Below are positions 15,163-24,081 of a stretch of DNA of 49,482 bases, piece by piece. The notes under the pieces are model-generated. The model was not told the DNA's origin. It saw nothing but the letters and a program-made list of their open reading frames with translations, and did no database searches. A program made the position numbers and the translations under genes. Every line of letters begins with the position of its first letter. The stretch's first letter is position 1. Origin of the DNA: Egaibacter sp046050465 (lineage in GTDB: Bacteria; Pseudomonadota; Gammaproteobacteria; Burkholderiales; Burkholderiaceae_C); assembly GCA_046050465.1 (NCBI GenBank), contig JBJOPS010000029.1:1-49482 (forward strand). The letters are read 5' to 3'.

Positions 15163-16026
15163 CTAGTTCCAAACCACCGAGCGCATGGAGATGGATCCGG
15201 CCTGAAAGCTGACGTTGAAGAACCTCAAGTTCACATCGCCGCCATGCGCCGCACCTGCGGCATAAAGCAGCGGCAAATAGTGATCGTAGGTGGGGTGGGC
15301 TTGCTGGGCTATTGCACCAAGTTTCTGGAATTCAGCCAAGGCAGACAGGTTGCCATGCTGTAAAAGATCGGCGGTGATCTTGTCAAACTCCAGCGCCCAG
15401 TCATAGGCATGCATCAGGGTTGCTGACATATTGATGGCATGCAGGTTGTGCACAATGTTGCCGCTGCCCACAATTAACACCCCGCGTTCCCGAAGTCCCT
15501 TGAGTTGTTGCCCCAGCGCCAGATGCTCTGCGGGGGCACGGCTGTAGTCCATGCTGAGCTGGATTACCGGAATATTTGCTTTGGGAAACATGGGTTTGAG
15601 TACCGACCAAGTTCCGTGATCAAAACCCCAGTCGGTCATGTCCAGTCCGACCGGAGGCTGCCGCAACACTGAACTGATTTCCGCTGCTGTTGCTGGGGCC
15701 CCTGGTGCCGGAAACTGCTGATCGAACAGGGCCTTCGGAAAACCTCCAAAATCATGAATCGTTTTTGGCTTGTCTATGCCGGTTAGCCACCAGCCACGGG
15801 TAAGCCAATGCGCAGAAATGCACAGGATCAACTGCGGTTGCGGATAATTTATGCCAAATTCCTGGCCCATCGCCTGCCAACTGCGTCGGTAGTCGTTGTC
15901 CTCGATGGCATTCATCGGACTGCCATGACCCAAAAATAGCACCGGCATGCGGGGGGATGGTTTCAGTGATTGCAATGATGCCAGTCGGGTGATCGAGGCG
16001 GTGTTGGTGGACAGGGGCTGGTTCAT
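15163..16026 (-). CDS. ygiD: LigB-type extradiol ring-cleavage dioxygenase (YgiD-like)
   Basis: A 287-residue class III extradiol dioxygenase. PVLFLGHGSPMNAIEDNDYRR (from residue 28) carries the first metal histidine; CISAHWLTRGWW and WGFDHGTWSVLKPMFP follow, and IVGSGNIVHNLHAIN holds another conserved histidine. This is the pattern of the 4,5-DOPA extradiol dioxygenase YgiD of E. coli and plant betalain dioxygenases. The N-terminal 26 residues before MPVLF look like an extension; a start at that internal Met (near 15948) is possible. The physiological substrate is unknown. No partner gene is adjacent. Confidence 0.9.
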   Translation of the reverse strand: MNQPLSTNTASITRLASLQSLKPSPRMPVLFLGHGSPMNAIEDNDYRRSWQAMGQEFGINYPQPQLILCISAHWLTRGWWLTGIDKPKTIHDFGGFPKALFDQQFPAPGAPATAAEISSVLRQPPVGLDMTDWGFDHGTWSVLKPMFPKANIPVIQLSMDYSRAPAEHLALGQQLKGLRERGVLIVGSGNIVHNLHAINMSATLMHAYDWALEFDKITADLLQHGNLSALAEFQKLGAIAQQAHPTYDHYLPLLYAAGAAHGGDVNLRFFNVSFQAGSISMRSVVWN

Positions 16027-16290
16027 GAGGACGAGGGATGCGCCTGAGGCGCCTGATGTGTGGAAAGTTTGACGACGTGCAAATGAGACAAGAATTCTAT
16101 TTGGAGCCGACCGTCATGACGATTGCCCGAATGCCCAGTTGCTGAATAACTACGAAATTGCCTGACGCCATCTTTTCAATTCACATTGGAATATGGAGAA
16201 ATTGGGCTCTGTCCCTTACAGAATATGCATTATTTGCTATAAAAAAGATAGTTTAAAATATTCGCATTTATAGTCAAAAGACCTTTGCAT

Positions 16291-17196
16291 ATGGCTATTC
16301 AGTGGTTTCCCGGTCACATGCACCTGACCCGCAAAGCGATCACAGAACGGATAAAGGATATCGACGTTGTGATCGAATTACTGGACGCGCGTTTGCCTGG
16401 CTCCAGTGCCAATCCCATGCTGGCAGAGCTGACACTTCACAAGCCCGCACTGAAGGTGCTGAACAAGCAGGATCTGGCCGACCCCACGCACACCGAGCGC
16501 TGGCTGGCACACTACAACAGTCTGCCTGGCACCCGTGCCATCGGCCTGGACGCATCGGACACTACCCCGGTCAAGCGCCTGATCGCAGTCTGCCACGAAC
16601 TCGCACCTCACCGCGGCGGCATGGCCAAGCCCATACGGGTGCTGATCTGCGGTATTCCCAATGTCGGTAAATCGACGCTCATCAACACGCTGACCGGCAA
16701 GAAAGCCGCCAAAACGGGTGACGAAGCCGGCATCACCAAGCTGGAGCAGCGCATCACGCTGACCAGCGACTTTTATTTGTACGACACCCCCGGTGTGCTG
16801 TGGCCGCGTATCATCGTGGCCAAAAGTGGCTACAACCTGGCCGCCAGTGGTGCCATTGGACGCAACGCGTTCAACGAAGAAGAGGTTGCGCTTGAGTTGC
16901 TGGATTACCTGAAGCAGCACTACGCGCCCCAGCTGGAAGAGCGTTACAAGCTGGAGGTGGTGACCAGCTTGTCTGATGAAGCGCTGCTGTCAGCAGTTGG
17001 GCGCAAGCGCGGTGCCCTCCAAGGCGGCAACCGGGTGAGCCTGCAGAAAGCTGCCGAGATCGTGATTTACGATTTCCGTTCCACCATTCTGGGCCGCATC
17101 ACGCTGGAAACACCCGAGGAATTCAGGCAGTGGCTGGCAGCAGGGCAACTGGTGGACGCCGAGCGGCAAGCCAAAAGGAAGAAGCGTTCAACCTGA
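16291..17196 (+). CDS. ylqF: YlqF/RbgA-type ribosome biogenesis GTPase
   Basis: A 301-residue circularly permuted GTPase. From the ATG at 16291, G4 NKQD comes first (58-61), then G1 GIPNVGKS (121-128) and G3 DTPG (165-168). The N-terminus MAIQWFPGHMHLTRKAI is the family signature. RbgA/YlqF proteins assist late assembly of the large ribosomal subunit. The C-terminal part (LEERYKLEVV, RKRGALQGG) is the family's RNA-contact domain and ends basic (KRKKRST). A TTG two codons upstream opens the frame but is a less likely start. It converges with the exonuclease gene six bases later. Confidence 0.94.
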   Translation: MAIQWFPGHMHLTRKAITERIKDIDVVIELLDARLPGSSANPMLAELTLHKPALKVLNKQDLADPTHTERWLAHYNSLPGTRAIGLDASDTTPVKRLIAVCHELAPHRGGMAKPIRVLICGIPNVGKSTLINTLTGKKAAKTGDEAGITKLEQRITLTSDFYLYDTPGVLWPRIIVAKSGYNLAASGAIGRNAFNEEEVALELLDYLKQHYAPQLEERYKLEVVTSLSDEALLSAVGRKRGALQGGNRVSLQKAAEIVIYDFRSTILGRITLETPEEFRQWLAAGQLVDAERQAKRKKRST

Positions 17197-17201
17197 CCCC
17201 G

Positions 17202-17855
17202 CTATGCGACCAGCCATTTGCGCTGATTGGCGAGTCGTTTCATTGCAGCAAATCCGGCGTCACCGCGTAACCCACTGAGCACCGCAGGCCAGAGTTTGAG
17301 CAGCAGCTCGGCCGTGGCCAGCGTATCGGCCGCTGCCTGATGTCGCACCGAGCAGTTGATATTCATCTGCGCCATCCATTCGTCCAGAGAACGTGCCTTG
17401 ACCTTGGGGTGCAGCACTGCGGCCAGTGGCTCCAGGTCCAGCCACAGGTTGGCTGGGCGTCGCCCCCATGCTTTATCAAAGGCACGCAAGATCATTGCCT
17501 GGTCAAATGCGGCATGAAATGCGATCAGGGGTGATTTGCCGATGTAGTGTTCAAAGGCGAGCAGTGCATTGGCAGGCTCTACGCCCCGGCGCTGCGCACC
17601 AACACCGATGCCGTGCAACAGGATGTTGCTCTTGTCTGCAACCTGCACGTCGTTACGCAGCACCACTTCGAAGCTGTCCCCCAACGCAATACGCAGGTTT
17701 TTGTCCTCAAAATGCACGGCAATGGCGGCAATGGCCAGCAACCGGTCAGATGCGACGTTGAGTCCGCTGGACTCCACATCCAGCACGACCCAGCGTCTGT
17801 CATCCAGGTCCTGCGCGGGGCGCAGGCGGCGGGCCAGGGTTTGCAACAGGCTCAT
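17202..17855 (-). CDS. DEDDh 3'-5' exonuclease (DnaQ-like)
   Basis: A 217-residue exonuclease-fold protein. The motif I acidic pair is in WVVLDVESSGLNV (Asp26, Glu28). FHAAFDQAMILRAFD carries the motif II Asp, and HQAAADTLATAELLLKLW carries the catalytic His and final Asp, so all DEDDh positions are present. The family includes the Pol III epsilon subunit and RNase T, but this is a stand-alone form. It overlaps the stop of the DUF294/CBS gene by 4 bases (17852-17855), so the two are translationally coupled. This pairing is common in betaproteobacteria and suggests a joint, uncharacterised role. Confidence 0.88.
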   Translation of the reverse strand: MSLLQTLARRLRPAQDLDDRRWVVLDVESSGLNVASDRLLAIAAIAVHFEDKNLRIALGDSFEVVLRNDVQVADKSNILLHGIGVGAQRRGVEPANALLAFEHYIGKSPLIAFHAAFDQAMILRAFDKAWGRRPANLWLDLEPLAAVLHPKVKARSLDEWMAQMNINCSVRHQAAADTLATAELLLKLWPAVLSGLRGDAGFAAMKRLANQRKWLVA

Positions 17856-19768
17856 CGCTGGTAGTCAAGTTCCATTTTTTGCTGAAGACTCCGTGCTACC
17901 CGAAGGCTTTCTTTCAGGATGCGACGATCAATGTCGTTGAGCGTTTTTAGCTCAATCAAATTGGCCTGATTCAGGCCAGTGCCTGCCTGGGACATCTGTA
18001 GCTGCAGTCGCAACATCTGCAGGTATTCAAAGCTGGCTATCCAGGCCTGGCTTTCATGCGGCTGGGCTTTGAGCAAAGGCCCCAACGCTTCAAAACGTTC
18101 CCGCGTGCCGGTTTGGGCAATACCGTGAGCCAGTGCGTACAGCCGTGCTATATCCACAAAAATGGCAGTCCCGTTGTGTTTGAGGTCAATCATTCCCCGC
18201 CCATCCACATCTTGTGTTTCCATGGCGCCGAGCCAATTCAACGGTACGCGGCGGCGCAGCGAATTGTCAGCCATCTGTTTGATGAAGCGGGGCAGCGTAG
18301 CGGCCTTGTCCGTGACCAGTGAGCGCAGCTCCCGGGTCAAATTTACCTGCCCCACCAGTGGCCGCATATCGAAATAGATACTGGCCTTGAGCAAGTCTTC
18401 AGGCGCACCTCGTTCCATCCAGTCTTCAAAACGCTGGCGCCATTCCTGCACGGTCAGGCAGCATTGCGGGTTGCTGGCCATCACGTTGCCTTTGCACAGC
18501 GGATAACCACACTGGTCGAGGGCAACGTTGACCAGTTGCGCAAACTTCAGCCATTTTTTACGGTCGTGCTCAGGGTCGTCACTCGTAAACACGAGGCCAT
18601 TGTCCTGGTCGGTGGAGATGGTTTGCTCTGAGCGTCCTTCCGAGCCAAAGGCCAGCCAGCAGGCTTGTTGCAGGTCAACACCTTGCTGCCGGGCCACCAA
18701 CTGGACCAGCTGTTCGGTCAGCACGTCGTTGAGGTGACTGATGAGCTGCGTCAGCTGGCGCGCAGCCACACCTTGTCCGATCAGGTTGCGGGCAAAGCGC
18801 CGGATATCTTTGGCTGCCAGTGCCAACTCTTCAATACTTTGCGCGGCGCGGATGGCGCCACTCACATGTTTCAGCGAAAGGCGCTGCATTGCAAACAGAT
18901 CATGTTCAGACACCAGACCTACCACGCGGCCGTCCTGTGTGACCGGGACATGTCGAATGCGATGCCGTGACATCAGCAGTGCCGCATCTTGCGCCGTGTC
19001 AAGAACACTCAGGGTGCGGATGGGTGCTGTCATTACCTGTGAGATCGGCGTTGCAAGCGGGACTTGCGGCAAGGTAACCCGGCCCAAAACATCGTGCCGG
19101 GTCAGAATGCCCTGGACCGAACCGTCTTCGTCGGTGACCAGCACTGAGCCGACCAGGCGCTCATGCATCAGCATCAGCGCCTCTCCCAGTGGCGTGTAGG
19201 GCCGCACCGCGACCGGGGTCTTTCGTCCCAGCTCTCCAAGCGGCGTTTCCAGTGATTGCTCAGCCAGCGCCTGCGAGGCATAAGTTGCCTGCATGGCCTG
19301 CCTGGACAGCTCAAGATGTTTGAGAATGCGGCGCCCCAGAAAATCAGCAAATGGTGGGCTCAAGACCGACAGGGCCGTGACCTCATCTACCGGAAGCAGC
19401 AGACAAAATGCGTCTTCGTGCGCCCGGTAGGTCGCTGTAACTGCACGTGCCGCCATGACCGCACCTACCGGAAACAGGTCACCCGCGTCATACTCGAATC
19501 CCCCCACTGTTTCATCGCCGCCGCGCCGTCCGGTTATATGACCCTGGCGGATATAAATCAGATGTTTGGGTACGCCATCATCAGGTGCCAAAACGGTTTC
19601 ATCCGGTGCGTAGTAGACCTGTTGAGTGGCTGAAATAAAGCGATCCACATGCGCTAATTCCATTTGCGCAAACGGGGTGTACCGCATCAACTCGGTGCGC
19701 AGGTTGGCCATCAGGCTGGCCGAAGGCTGGCTGGACGTCGTCTGGGCAATGGAAGCAGAGGTGACCAT
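17852..19768 (-). CDS. cNMP-binding / CBS / DUF294 nucleotidyltransferase-like protein
   Basis: A 638-residue cytoplasmic signalling-type protein. Residues about 30-150 form a cyclic-nucleotide-binding fold (LIYIRQGHITGRR ... YDAGDLFPVGA). Residues about 175-300 hold two CBS domains, likely binding adenine nucleotides (VLVTDEDGSVQGILTRHDV and VPVTQDGRVVGLVSEHDL). From about 330 comes the DUF294 nucleotidyltransferase-like domain with GSEGRSEQT (375-383) and the acidic pair TDQDNG (Asp388, Asp390). The last about 150 residues form the DUF294 substrate-binding helical domain. It is the upstream partner of the exonuclease gene. The ligand and the reaction are not known. Confidence 0.88.
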   Translation of the reverse strand: MVTSASIAQTTSSQPSASLMANLRTELMRYTPFAQMELAHVDRFISATQQVYYAPDETVLAPDDGVPKHLIYIRQGHITGRRGGDETVGGFEYDAGDLFPVGAVMAARAVTATYRAHEDAFCLLLPVDEVTALSVLSPPFADFLGRRILKHLELSRQAMQATYASQALAEQSLETPLGELGRKTPVAVRPYTPLGEALMLMHERLVGSVLVTDEDGSVQGILTRHDVLGRVTLPQVPLATPISQVMTAPIRTLSVLDTAQDAALLMSRHRIRHVPVTQDGRVVGLVSEHDLFAMQRLSLKHVSGAIRAAQSIEELALAAKDIRRFARNLIGQGVAARQLTQLISHLNDVLTEQLVQLVARQQGVDLQQACWLAFGSEGRSEQTISTDQDNGLVFTSDDPEHDRKKWLKFAQLVNVALDQCGYPLCKGNVMASNPQCCLTVQEWRQRFEDWMERGAPEDLLKASIYFDMRPLVGQVNLTRELRSLVTDKAATLPRFIKQMADNSLRRRVPLNWLGAMETQDVDGRGMIDLKHNGTAIFVDIARLYALAHGIAQTGTRERFEALGPLLKAQPHESQAWIASFEYLQMLRLQLQMSQAGTGLNQANLIELKTLNDIDRRILKESLRVARSLQQKMELDYQR

Positions 19769-19924
19769 GCGGCGGGCTACTCCGGCTAGGGTATCGGGCT
19801 ATGTGCTTTGGGAACTTCAATGTATTGTGTCAGACCGCTATCGTAGCGGCCACGCTTACATTCACGATTTCTTTACATGGACACAGCAGAATCAGGGTTT
19901 AGTCCGCAAACTGGAGATATTCCC

Positions 19925-20203
19925 ATGCGTAAATACCATCTGTTTTTGACCGCCAGTATCGTGTTTCTGGCTGGTTTTTCTGCCCAGGCAACCGGTCTGG
20001 CAACCTGCGATTCAGGCCCCAAAGCGGGTTGGCAGCCGGTTGAAAAGCTGGAGCAGCAACTCAAGGCAAAGGGCTACACCGTTCGCCGCATCAAGGAGGA
20101 TGGTGGCTGCTATGAGGTGTATGCCCTGGACGAAAAGGGCGAACGTGGCGAGTTTTACTTTCATCCGGTAACACTGGCGCCGGTGCCGACCAAAACCCGC
20201 TAG
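19925..20203 (+). CDS. Exported PepSY-domain protein
   Basis: A 92-residue protein from the ATG at 19925, with GGAG at 19913. Residues 1-22 form a signal peptide (MRKYHLFLTASIVFLAGFSAQA). The mature part (WQPVEKLEQQLKAKGYTVRRIKEDGGCYEVYALDEKGERGEFYFHPVT) is one PepSY-type domain, a small fold that in other proteins inhibits proteases or accompanies redox proteins. It has two cysteines. The stop is six bases before the cytochrome b561-like gene, and the two form an operon; PepSY proteins next to such cytochromes are often seen. The open frame starts at 19877, but only the 19925 start gives a signal peptide. Confidence 0.88.
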   Translation: MRKYHLFLTASIVFLAGFSAQATGLATCDSGPKAGWQPVEKLEQQLKAKGYTVRRIKEDGGCYEVYALDEKGERGEFYFHPVTLAPVPTKTR

Positions 20204-20208
20204 GTGCC

Positions 20209-20775
20209 ATGCGGATGCCTTCCAATGTGCCGGCCAAGGCCCCGATGCGGGTGGTATGGAATCCCGCCGTACGGCTACTTCACTGGACGCTGGCCATCTC
20301 CATGATCACCAGCTTTGTCACCCATGAAAACGTGGGCCGTGTGCACGAATGGGCCGGGTATGTTGCGCTGGCAGCCGCCAGCGTACGGGTGTTGATGGGT
20401 TTTGTCGCGGGTGGCTACTGGCGGTTCTCACAATTCGTCAAGACGCCGTCAGCCACGCTTGCCTATGCCCGCGCAGTCTGGCGGCATTCAGAGGCCCGTT
20501 ACCTGGGCCACAACCCGCTGGGTGGCTGGATGGTCGTGTTCCTGTTGACGGATGCCATCGCTACCGGGTTGACCGGCTGGCTGTACACGACCGACCGGTT
20601 CTGGGGAGTTGAGTGGCTCGAAGACCTGCATGGTGCCTTGGGCGATGCCCTGCTGCCGCTGCTGCTTTTACACGTCGGCGGAGCAATCTTCACATCCTGG
20701 CGGCATCGCGAGAACCTGGTGGCATCCATGATGCATGGGCGAAAGCCCGCGCCGGGGCCAACCGACGTTACCTGA
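20209..20775 (+). CDS. Cytochrome b561-type diheme membrane protein
   Basis: A 188-residue inner-membrane protein with four hydrophobic segments. Probable heme-ligand histidines are visible in VRLLHWTLAISM, VGRVHEWAGYVALAA, DLHGALGDALL and LLLLHVGGAIFTSW. The pattern (b-type cytochrome of the Ni/Fe-hydrogenase or b561 type) implies transfer of electrons across the membrane. It follows the PepSY gene by six bases and shares its promoter. The donor and acceptor cannot be told. The C-terminus ends after a basic cytoplasmic tail (WRHRENLVASMMHGRKPAPG). Confidence 0.87.
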   Translation: MRMPSNVPAKAPMRVVWNPAVRLLHWTLAISMITSFVTHENVGRVHEWAGYVALAAASVRVLMGFVAGGYWRFSQFVKTPSATLAYARAVWRHSEARYLGHNPLGGWMVVFLLTDAIATGLTGWLYTTDRFWGVEWLEDLHGALGDALLPLLLLHVGGAIFTSWRHRENLVASMMHGRKPAPGPTDVT

Positions 20776-20886
20776 GTGTCATGCGCCAAAGCAACGAGCC
20801 CTTGCGCTTGTGATGGCAAGAACAGGGTCGTGGCGTGGATGGATAATTTCTTTGCCAGTGGTGTACCTGAATAGGGAATGATCGAT

Positions 20887-22818
20887 ATGAAACTGTTTGC
20901 ACAGATTTTTGTGATTGCCCGAATCGAAGCGAGGTTTTATGCGCGATACCCCAAGCTGCTTGTTGCCACTTTCGTTGTTGTACTGATTCCAGCACTGTAC
21001 GCGGCCATCTATCTCTCCAGTGTCTGGGATCCTGCGGCAAAAACGGGCAATCTGGCGGTTGCATTGGTCAACCTGGACCTTGGCATGGAATACCGTGGGC
21101 ACACATTCAGTGTCGGTCAGGAAGTGGTGGCAAAACTCAAGGCCAGGCGAATGTTTGGTTACCAGGATTTCACCAGTGAACAAGAAGCACGTGAACAGGT
21201 GCGTCAAGGCAACCTGGCCTTTGCCCTGGTTATCCCGAGTGACTTCAGTTCCAATGCCGTTCCCGGTGCAGAAGCAGGTGGCGGCAAGTTGGTGATCTAC
21301 ACATCGGAGGGCAACAGCTATCAAAGTGCCGGCCTGGCACGCCGCTTCGCTGAAGATCTGGGTCACGAAGTCAATGAAAGTCTGAATGAGCGGCGCTGGG
21401 CGTTGGTTCTATCCAGTGCCTTGGGCTCACAACTCAGCATGGATCGCTTGCGCCATGGAGTGAACCAGTTGCATGCCGGTGTGAAAGAGCTCGCCGCCGG
21501 ATCGGCCCAGGCCGCTGCAGGTGCTGAGTCACTTGCAAACGGTGCGCGCCGACTCAACCAAGGCGTAGTTCAACTCACTGCAGGCACCAGAGAGCTTGGC
21601 GCAGGACTTCGCGTCATGGATGCAGGGCGCCCACGCAATTCGGAATTGAATCGCCTCAAATCAGGGGTGGAGGCGCTATCCACCGGCCAGGGTGAGGTAG
21701 GTCTGGGCCTGAATGCCTTGAAGGTTGGTACCCAGGACCTGACCAACGGTCTGACCCAAGCACGAACCGAGATGAAATCCAGCCTGTTTGTCAGCACCCG
21801 GGTGACTGAAGTCATGGACCAACTGGCAGATGGCCTGACGCAAATTGATTCTGGGCTACAGGCTGCCACTGGAGCCCATAAAAAGTTGACAGACGGCACC
21901 GATCAACTCAGTGCCGGCATGGGCCTGCTGCTCAATGGGGTGCAGGGTTTAAACGGCGGTATTCGCAGGACCGTGACCCAGCTTCCCGATGATGCCTTGC
22001 TGGATGAAATGAATGCAGGCGCGGCAAGAATGGCTGCTGCATCGGTAGCGTTGTCAATCAGCACAAAAAAAGTCAATGCCGGAGCCAGGCATCTGACCTC
22101 TGGCATGGAATTGCTGGCGGGCACCTTGCCAGCTCCTTCATCCGGAATGGACGGTAGTGCCGAGGGACTGGCCAATTCTGTACGACCGGTGATGGAAGTC
22201 GAAGATGTCGTTCAAAACAACGGCGCCGGCTTTGCTCCGAACATTATTCCGGCGGCCTTGTGGCTGGGAGCTGGCATTGCTGCATTTTTGATTCACGTAC
22301 GTGTATTGCCGCGCCAGGCGCTTTTTTTCCCCCAGCCGGCCCAGATGCTGGGCAAAATTGCCGTGCCAGCCGCAGTTGTGATGCTCCAGGCAGTATTGTT
22401 ATTGATATTGACAACAATGGTCTTGAAGATTCAAGTGACCAACCCACCAGCATTTGCCTTGACCATAGGTGTCACTTCACTGTCCTTCCTGTTTATTGTG
22501 TTTGCCCTGACACGTGCTTTTGGTGATGCCGGCAAGGCCCTGGCCATGATTTTTCTGGCGATTCAACTCTCGTCATCAGGCGGCATTTTGCCCGTTGAGC
22601 TTAGTGGAGGATTGTTTGCGGACATCAGCCCCTGGTTACCGTTGACCTGGGTGGTACGAGCCATCAAGGCAAGCATGTTTGGCGCTTTTGACGGTGCCTG
22701 GCAGCAACCGCTGCAACTGGTTGCCCTTGTCGGTCTGGCTGCCGCCCTGATGGCATCGTACGTCGGGCGTTGGCGATTCGTCAAACAATCGGCCATGAGG
22801 CCATCGGTCGAGTTTTAA
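20887..22818 (+). CDS. YhgE/Pip-type membrane protein (ABC-2-like)
   Basis: A 643-residue protein from the ATG at 20887, which has AGGGA nine bases upstream; an in-frame ATG at 20878 is too close to that SD. It has one N-terminal membrane helix (LLVATFVVVLIPALYAAIYLSS), a large extracytoplasmic region of about 400 residues and five or so C-terminal helices. The outer region has many LxxGxxxLxxG turns (GVKELAAGSAQAAAGAESL, GVVQLTAGTRELGAGL) predicting a long coiled coil. This is the YhgE/Pip layout known as a phage receptor in Gram-positive bacteria and related to ABC-2 permeases. No ATPase gene is adjacent. It converges with the lipoprotein gene, overlapping by 4 bases. Confidence 0.85.
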   Translation: MKLFAQIFVIARIEARFYARYPKLLVATFVVVLIPALYAAIYLSSVWDPAAKTGNLAVALVNLDLGMEYRGHTFSVGQEVVAKLKARRMFGYQDFTSEQEAREQVRQGNLAFALVIPSDFSSNAVPGAEAGGGKLVIYTSEGNSYQSAGLARRFAEDLGHEVNESLNERRWALVLSSALGSQLSMDRLRHGVNQLHAGVKELAAGSAQAAAGAESLANGARRLNQGVVQLTAGTRELGAGLRVMDAGRPRNSELNRLKSGVEALSTGQGEVGLGLNALKVGTQDLTNGLTQARTEMKSSLFVSTRVTEVMDQLADGLTQIDSGLQAATGAHKKLTDGTDQLSAGMGLLLNGVQGLNGGIRRTVTQLPDDALLDEMNAGAARMAAASVALSISTKKVNAGARHLTSGMELLAGTLPAPSSGMDGSAEGLANSVRPVMEVEDVVQNNGAGFAPNIIPAALWLGAGIAAFLIHVRVLPRQALFFPQPAQMLGKIAVPAAVVMLQAVLLLILTTMVLKIQVTNPPAFALTIGVTSLSFLFIVFALTRAFGDAGKALAMIFLAIQLSSSGGILPVELSGGLFADISPWLPLTWVVRAIKASMFGAFDGAWQQPLQLVALVGLAAALMASYVGRWRFVKQSAMRPSVEF

Positions 22819-23402
22819 AGACCCAGAAAATCAGCCAGAGCAGTGGTGGTAAGTGCACCAGTGTGACTCACCACCTGACCAGTGCGTGCATTCCTGGCCA
22901 CGGTGTAGGGCACCGACTCCACGCCAAGACTGTTGAGCAGTCTGGTGTTGGTCTTGATGGCCGCTTCAATCTCTGGTGCCATGTCAGCAGATGCAGCAAT
23001 GCCGCCCGTTCCGGCCAATATAGACAGCTCATGCGCCGTCATTACCTCCACCGGATTGGTTGCTGACATCAACGCTGCGCCCTGAGATGTGCTTTTTGCA
23101 TTGATAAAAGACACCGGCACCCATACAAATTTAACGCGCTTGTGCAACGGTATGGATGCTTCCCATAAATGACCACAATGGGGACACTGAGGGTCAAACA
23201 TAACGTATACCGTGTTGACACTCATCAGTGCGCCCACGGTAAAGCCCTTGCCCTGGGTGGCCAGAGCCTCGTAAGGCTGCAATGACGGGACACCGGCCGT
23301 AGAAGATGCAGACGGCGCAGACGGCGCTACTTCCGGCGAGCACGCCGACAGACACACAGCCAACACACTCAACAGAGGTAAAACCAGACAACGGTACTTC
23401 AT
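22815..23402 (-). CDS. DsbG-like thioredoxin-fold lipoprotein
   Basis: A 195-residue protein from the ATG at 23402. A lipoprotein signal is clear: MKYRCLVLPLLSVLAVC and lipobox LSAC (18-21). After a Ser/Ala/Pro linker, the thioredoxin fold carries CPHC at 73-76 (FDPQCPHCGHLWE) and the cis-proline loop SVPYTV near the C-terminus. This resembles the catalytic half of DsbC/DsbG-type thiol oxidoreductases, without their dimerisation domain. It probably sits in the periplasm, lipid-anchored, acting on protein disulfides. The open frame extends to 23483, but only the 23402 start gives the signal. It lies just after the GST gene on the same strand. Confidence 0.85.
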   Translation of the reverse strand: MKYRCLVLPLLSVLAVCLSACSPEVAPSAPSASSTAGVPSLQPYEALATQGKGFTVGALMSVNTVYVMFDPQCPHCGHLWEASIPLHKRVKFVWVPVSFINAKSTSQGAALMSATNPVEVMTAHELSILAGTGGIAASADMAPEIEAAIKTNTRLLNSLGVESVPYTVARNARTGQVVSHTGALTTTALADFLGL

Positions 23403-23412
23403 GTGAATGAAT

Positions 23413-24036
23413 TTACTTGCCAGCAAACTTGGCGTAATACGCCACCACGGCTGGTGTCTGGGCAACGCGCTGCATGTGCGCATTAAGTGCCGGTGCCACC
23501 CTCTCTACCAGATTGACAGGTACGTGATCCAGGCGACCTGAGTTAAGGGCGCGCACGTCCACAAACACTTTCAGGTCAGCCACGGTGAGGCGGTTGTCGG
23601 CAAAGTACTGACCGCCATGGGCCAACAACTGGCTCTGCAGCCAGCCCAGATAGATAGGCATCGATCCGTCCACCAATGCCAGGCGTGCTGCTTTTTGCTC
23701 GTCACCCGTCATCCGAAAAGTAGGGCCAAGCTTGACCCCGGCTTCTTCCACCACATAGGCTACCTCGTCGCACAGCAACGCCTGCCACGGGTCAGAGGGG
23801 TACAGACCAGCCAGTTTGCCCGCATAGCGCAGCATGGCGTCGCTCTGCGTTACCTGAACACCGTCCACATACAACATGGGCACCTGACCAAAGGGCGCAG
23901 TCTTGCGCACCTCGGCAAATTCGGCAAAGGTAAACCGGTTGTCTTCAAAAGCAATGCTGCCAATGGCTAGAGCCAGACGTATCGGTTCGGCGCGGCCACC
24001 GTGAAAATCGAAATAAGAGAGTTTGAGTTGGGACAT
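23413..24036 (-). CDS. Glutathione S-transferase family protein
   Basis: A 207-residue cytoplasmic GST. The thioredoxin-like N-terminus LKLSYFDFHGGRAEPIRLALA carries the Tyr typical of alpha/mu/pi/sigma-class enzymes, then QVPMLYVDGVQVTQSDAMLRYAGKL is the glutathione-binding block with the cis-Pro and the SD pair. The helical C-terminal domain has FADNRLTVADLKVFVDV. The sequence looks closest to the sigma/Nu-type bacterial GSTs that resemble animal prostaglandin-D-synthase-like forms. The substrate is unknown. It ends 11 bases before the CPHC lipoprotein start, so the two thiol-related genes may be co-transcribed. Confidence 0.9.
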   Translation of the reverse strand: MSQLKLSYFDFHGGRAEPIRLALAIGSIAFEDNRFTFAEFAEVRKTAPFGQVPMLYVDGVQVTQSDAMLRYAGKLAGLYPSDPWQALLCDEVAYVVEEAGVKLGPTFRMTGDEQKAARLALVDGSMPIYLGWLQSQLLAHGGQYFADNRLTVADLKVFVDVRALNSGRLDHVPVNLVERVAPALNAHMQRVAQTPAVVAYYAKFAGK

Positions 24037-24081
24037 GGTATGTGTAATTTAAGGGTTTACGCGGCAGACCCGCACGAAAAG

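Noticed and set aside
16243..16275. GCTATAAAAAAGATAG upstream of ylqF as a sixth mini-repeat copy
   Set aside because: Only the first block matches; the CACGCA and GGGCTGGAGGC blocks are missing. It could be a decayed copy but the support is too weak.
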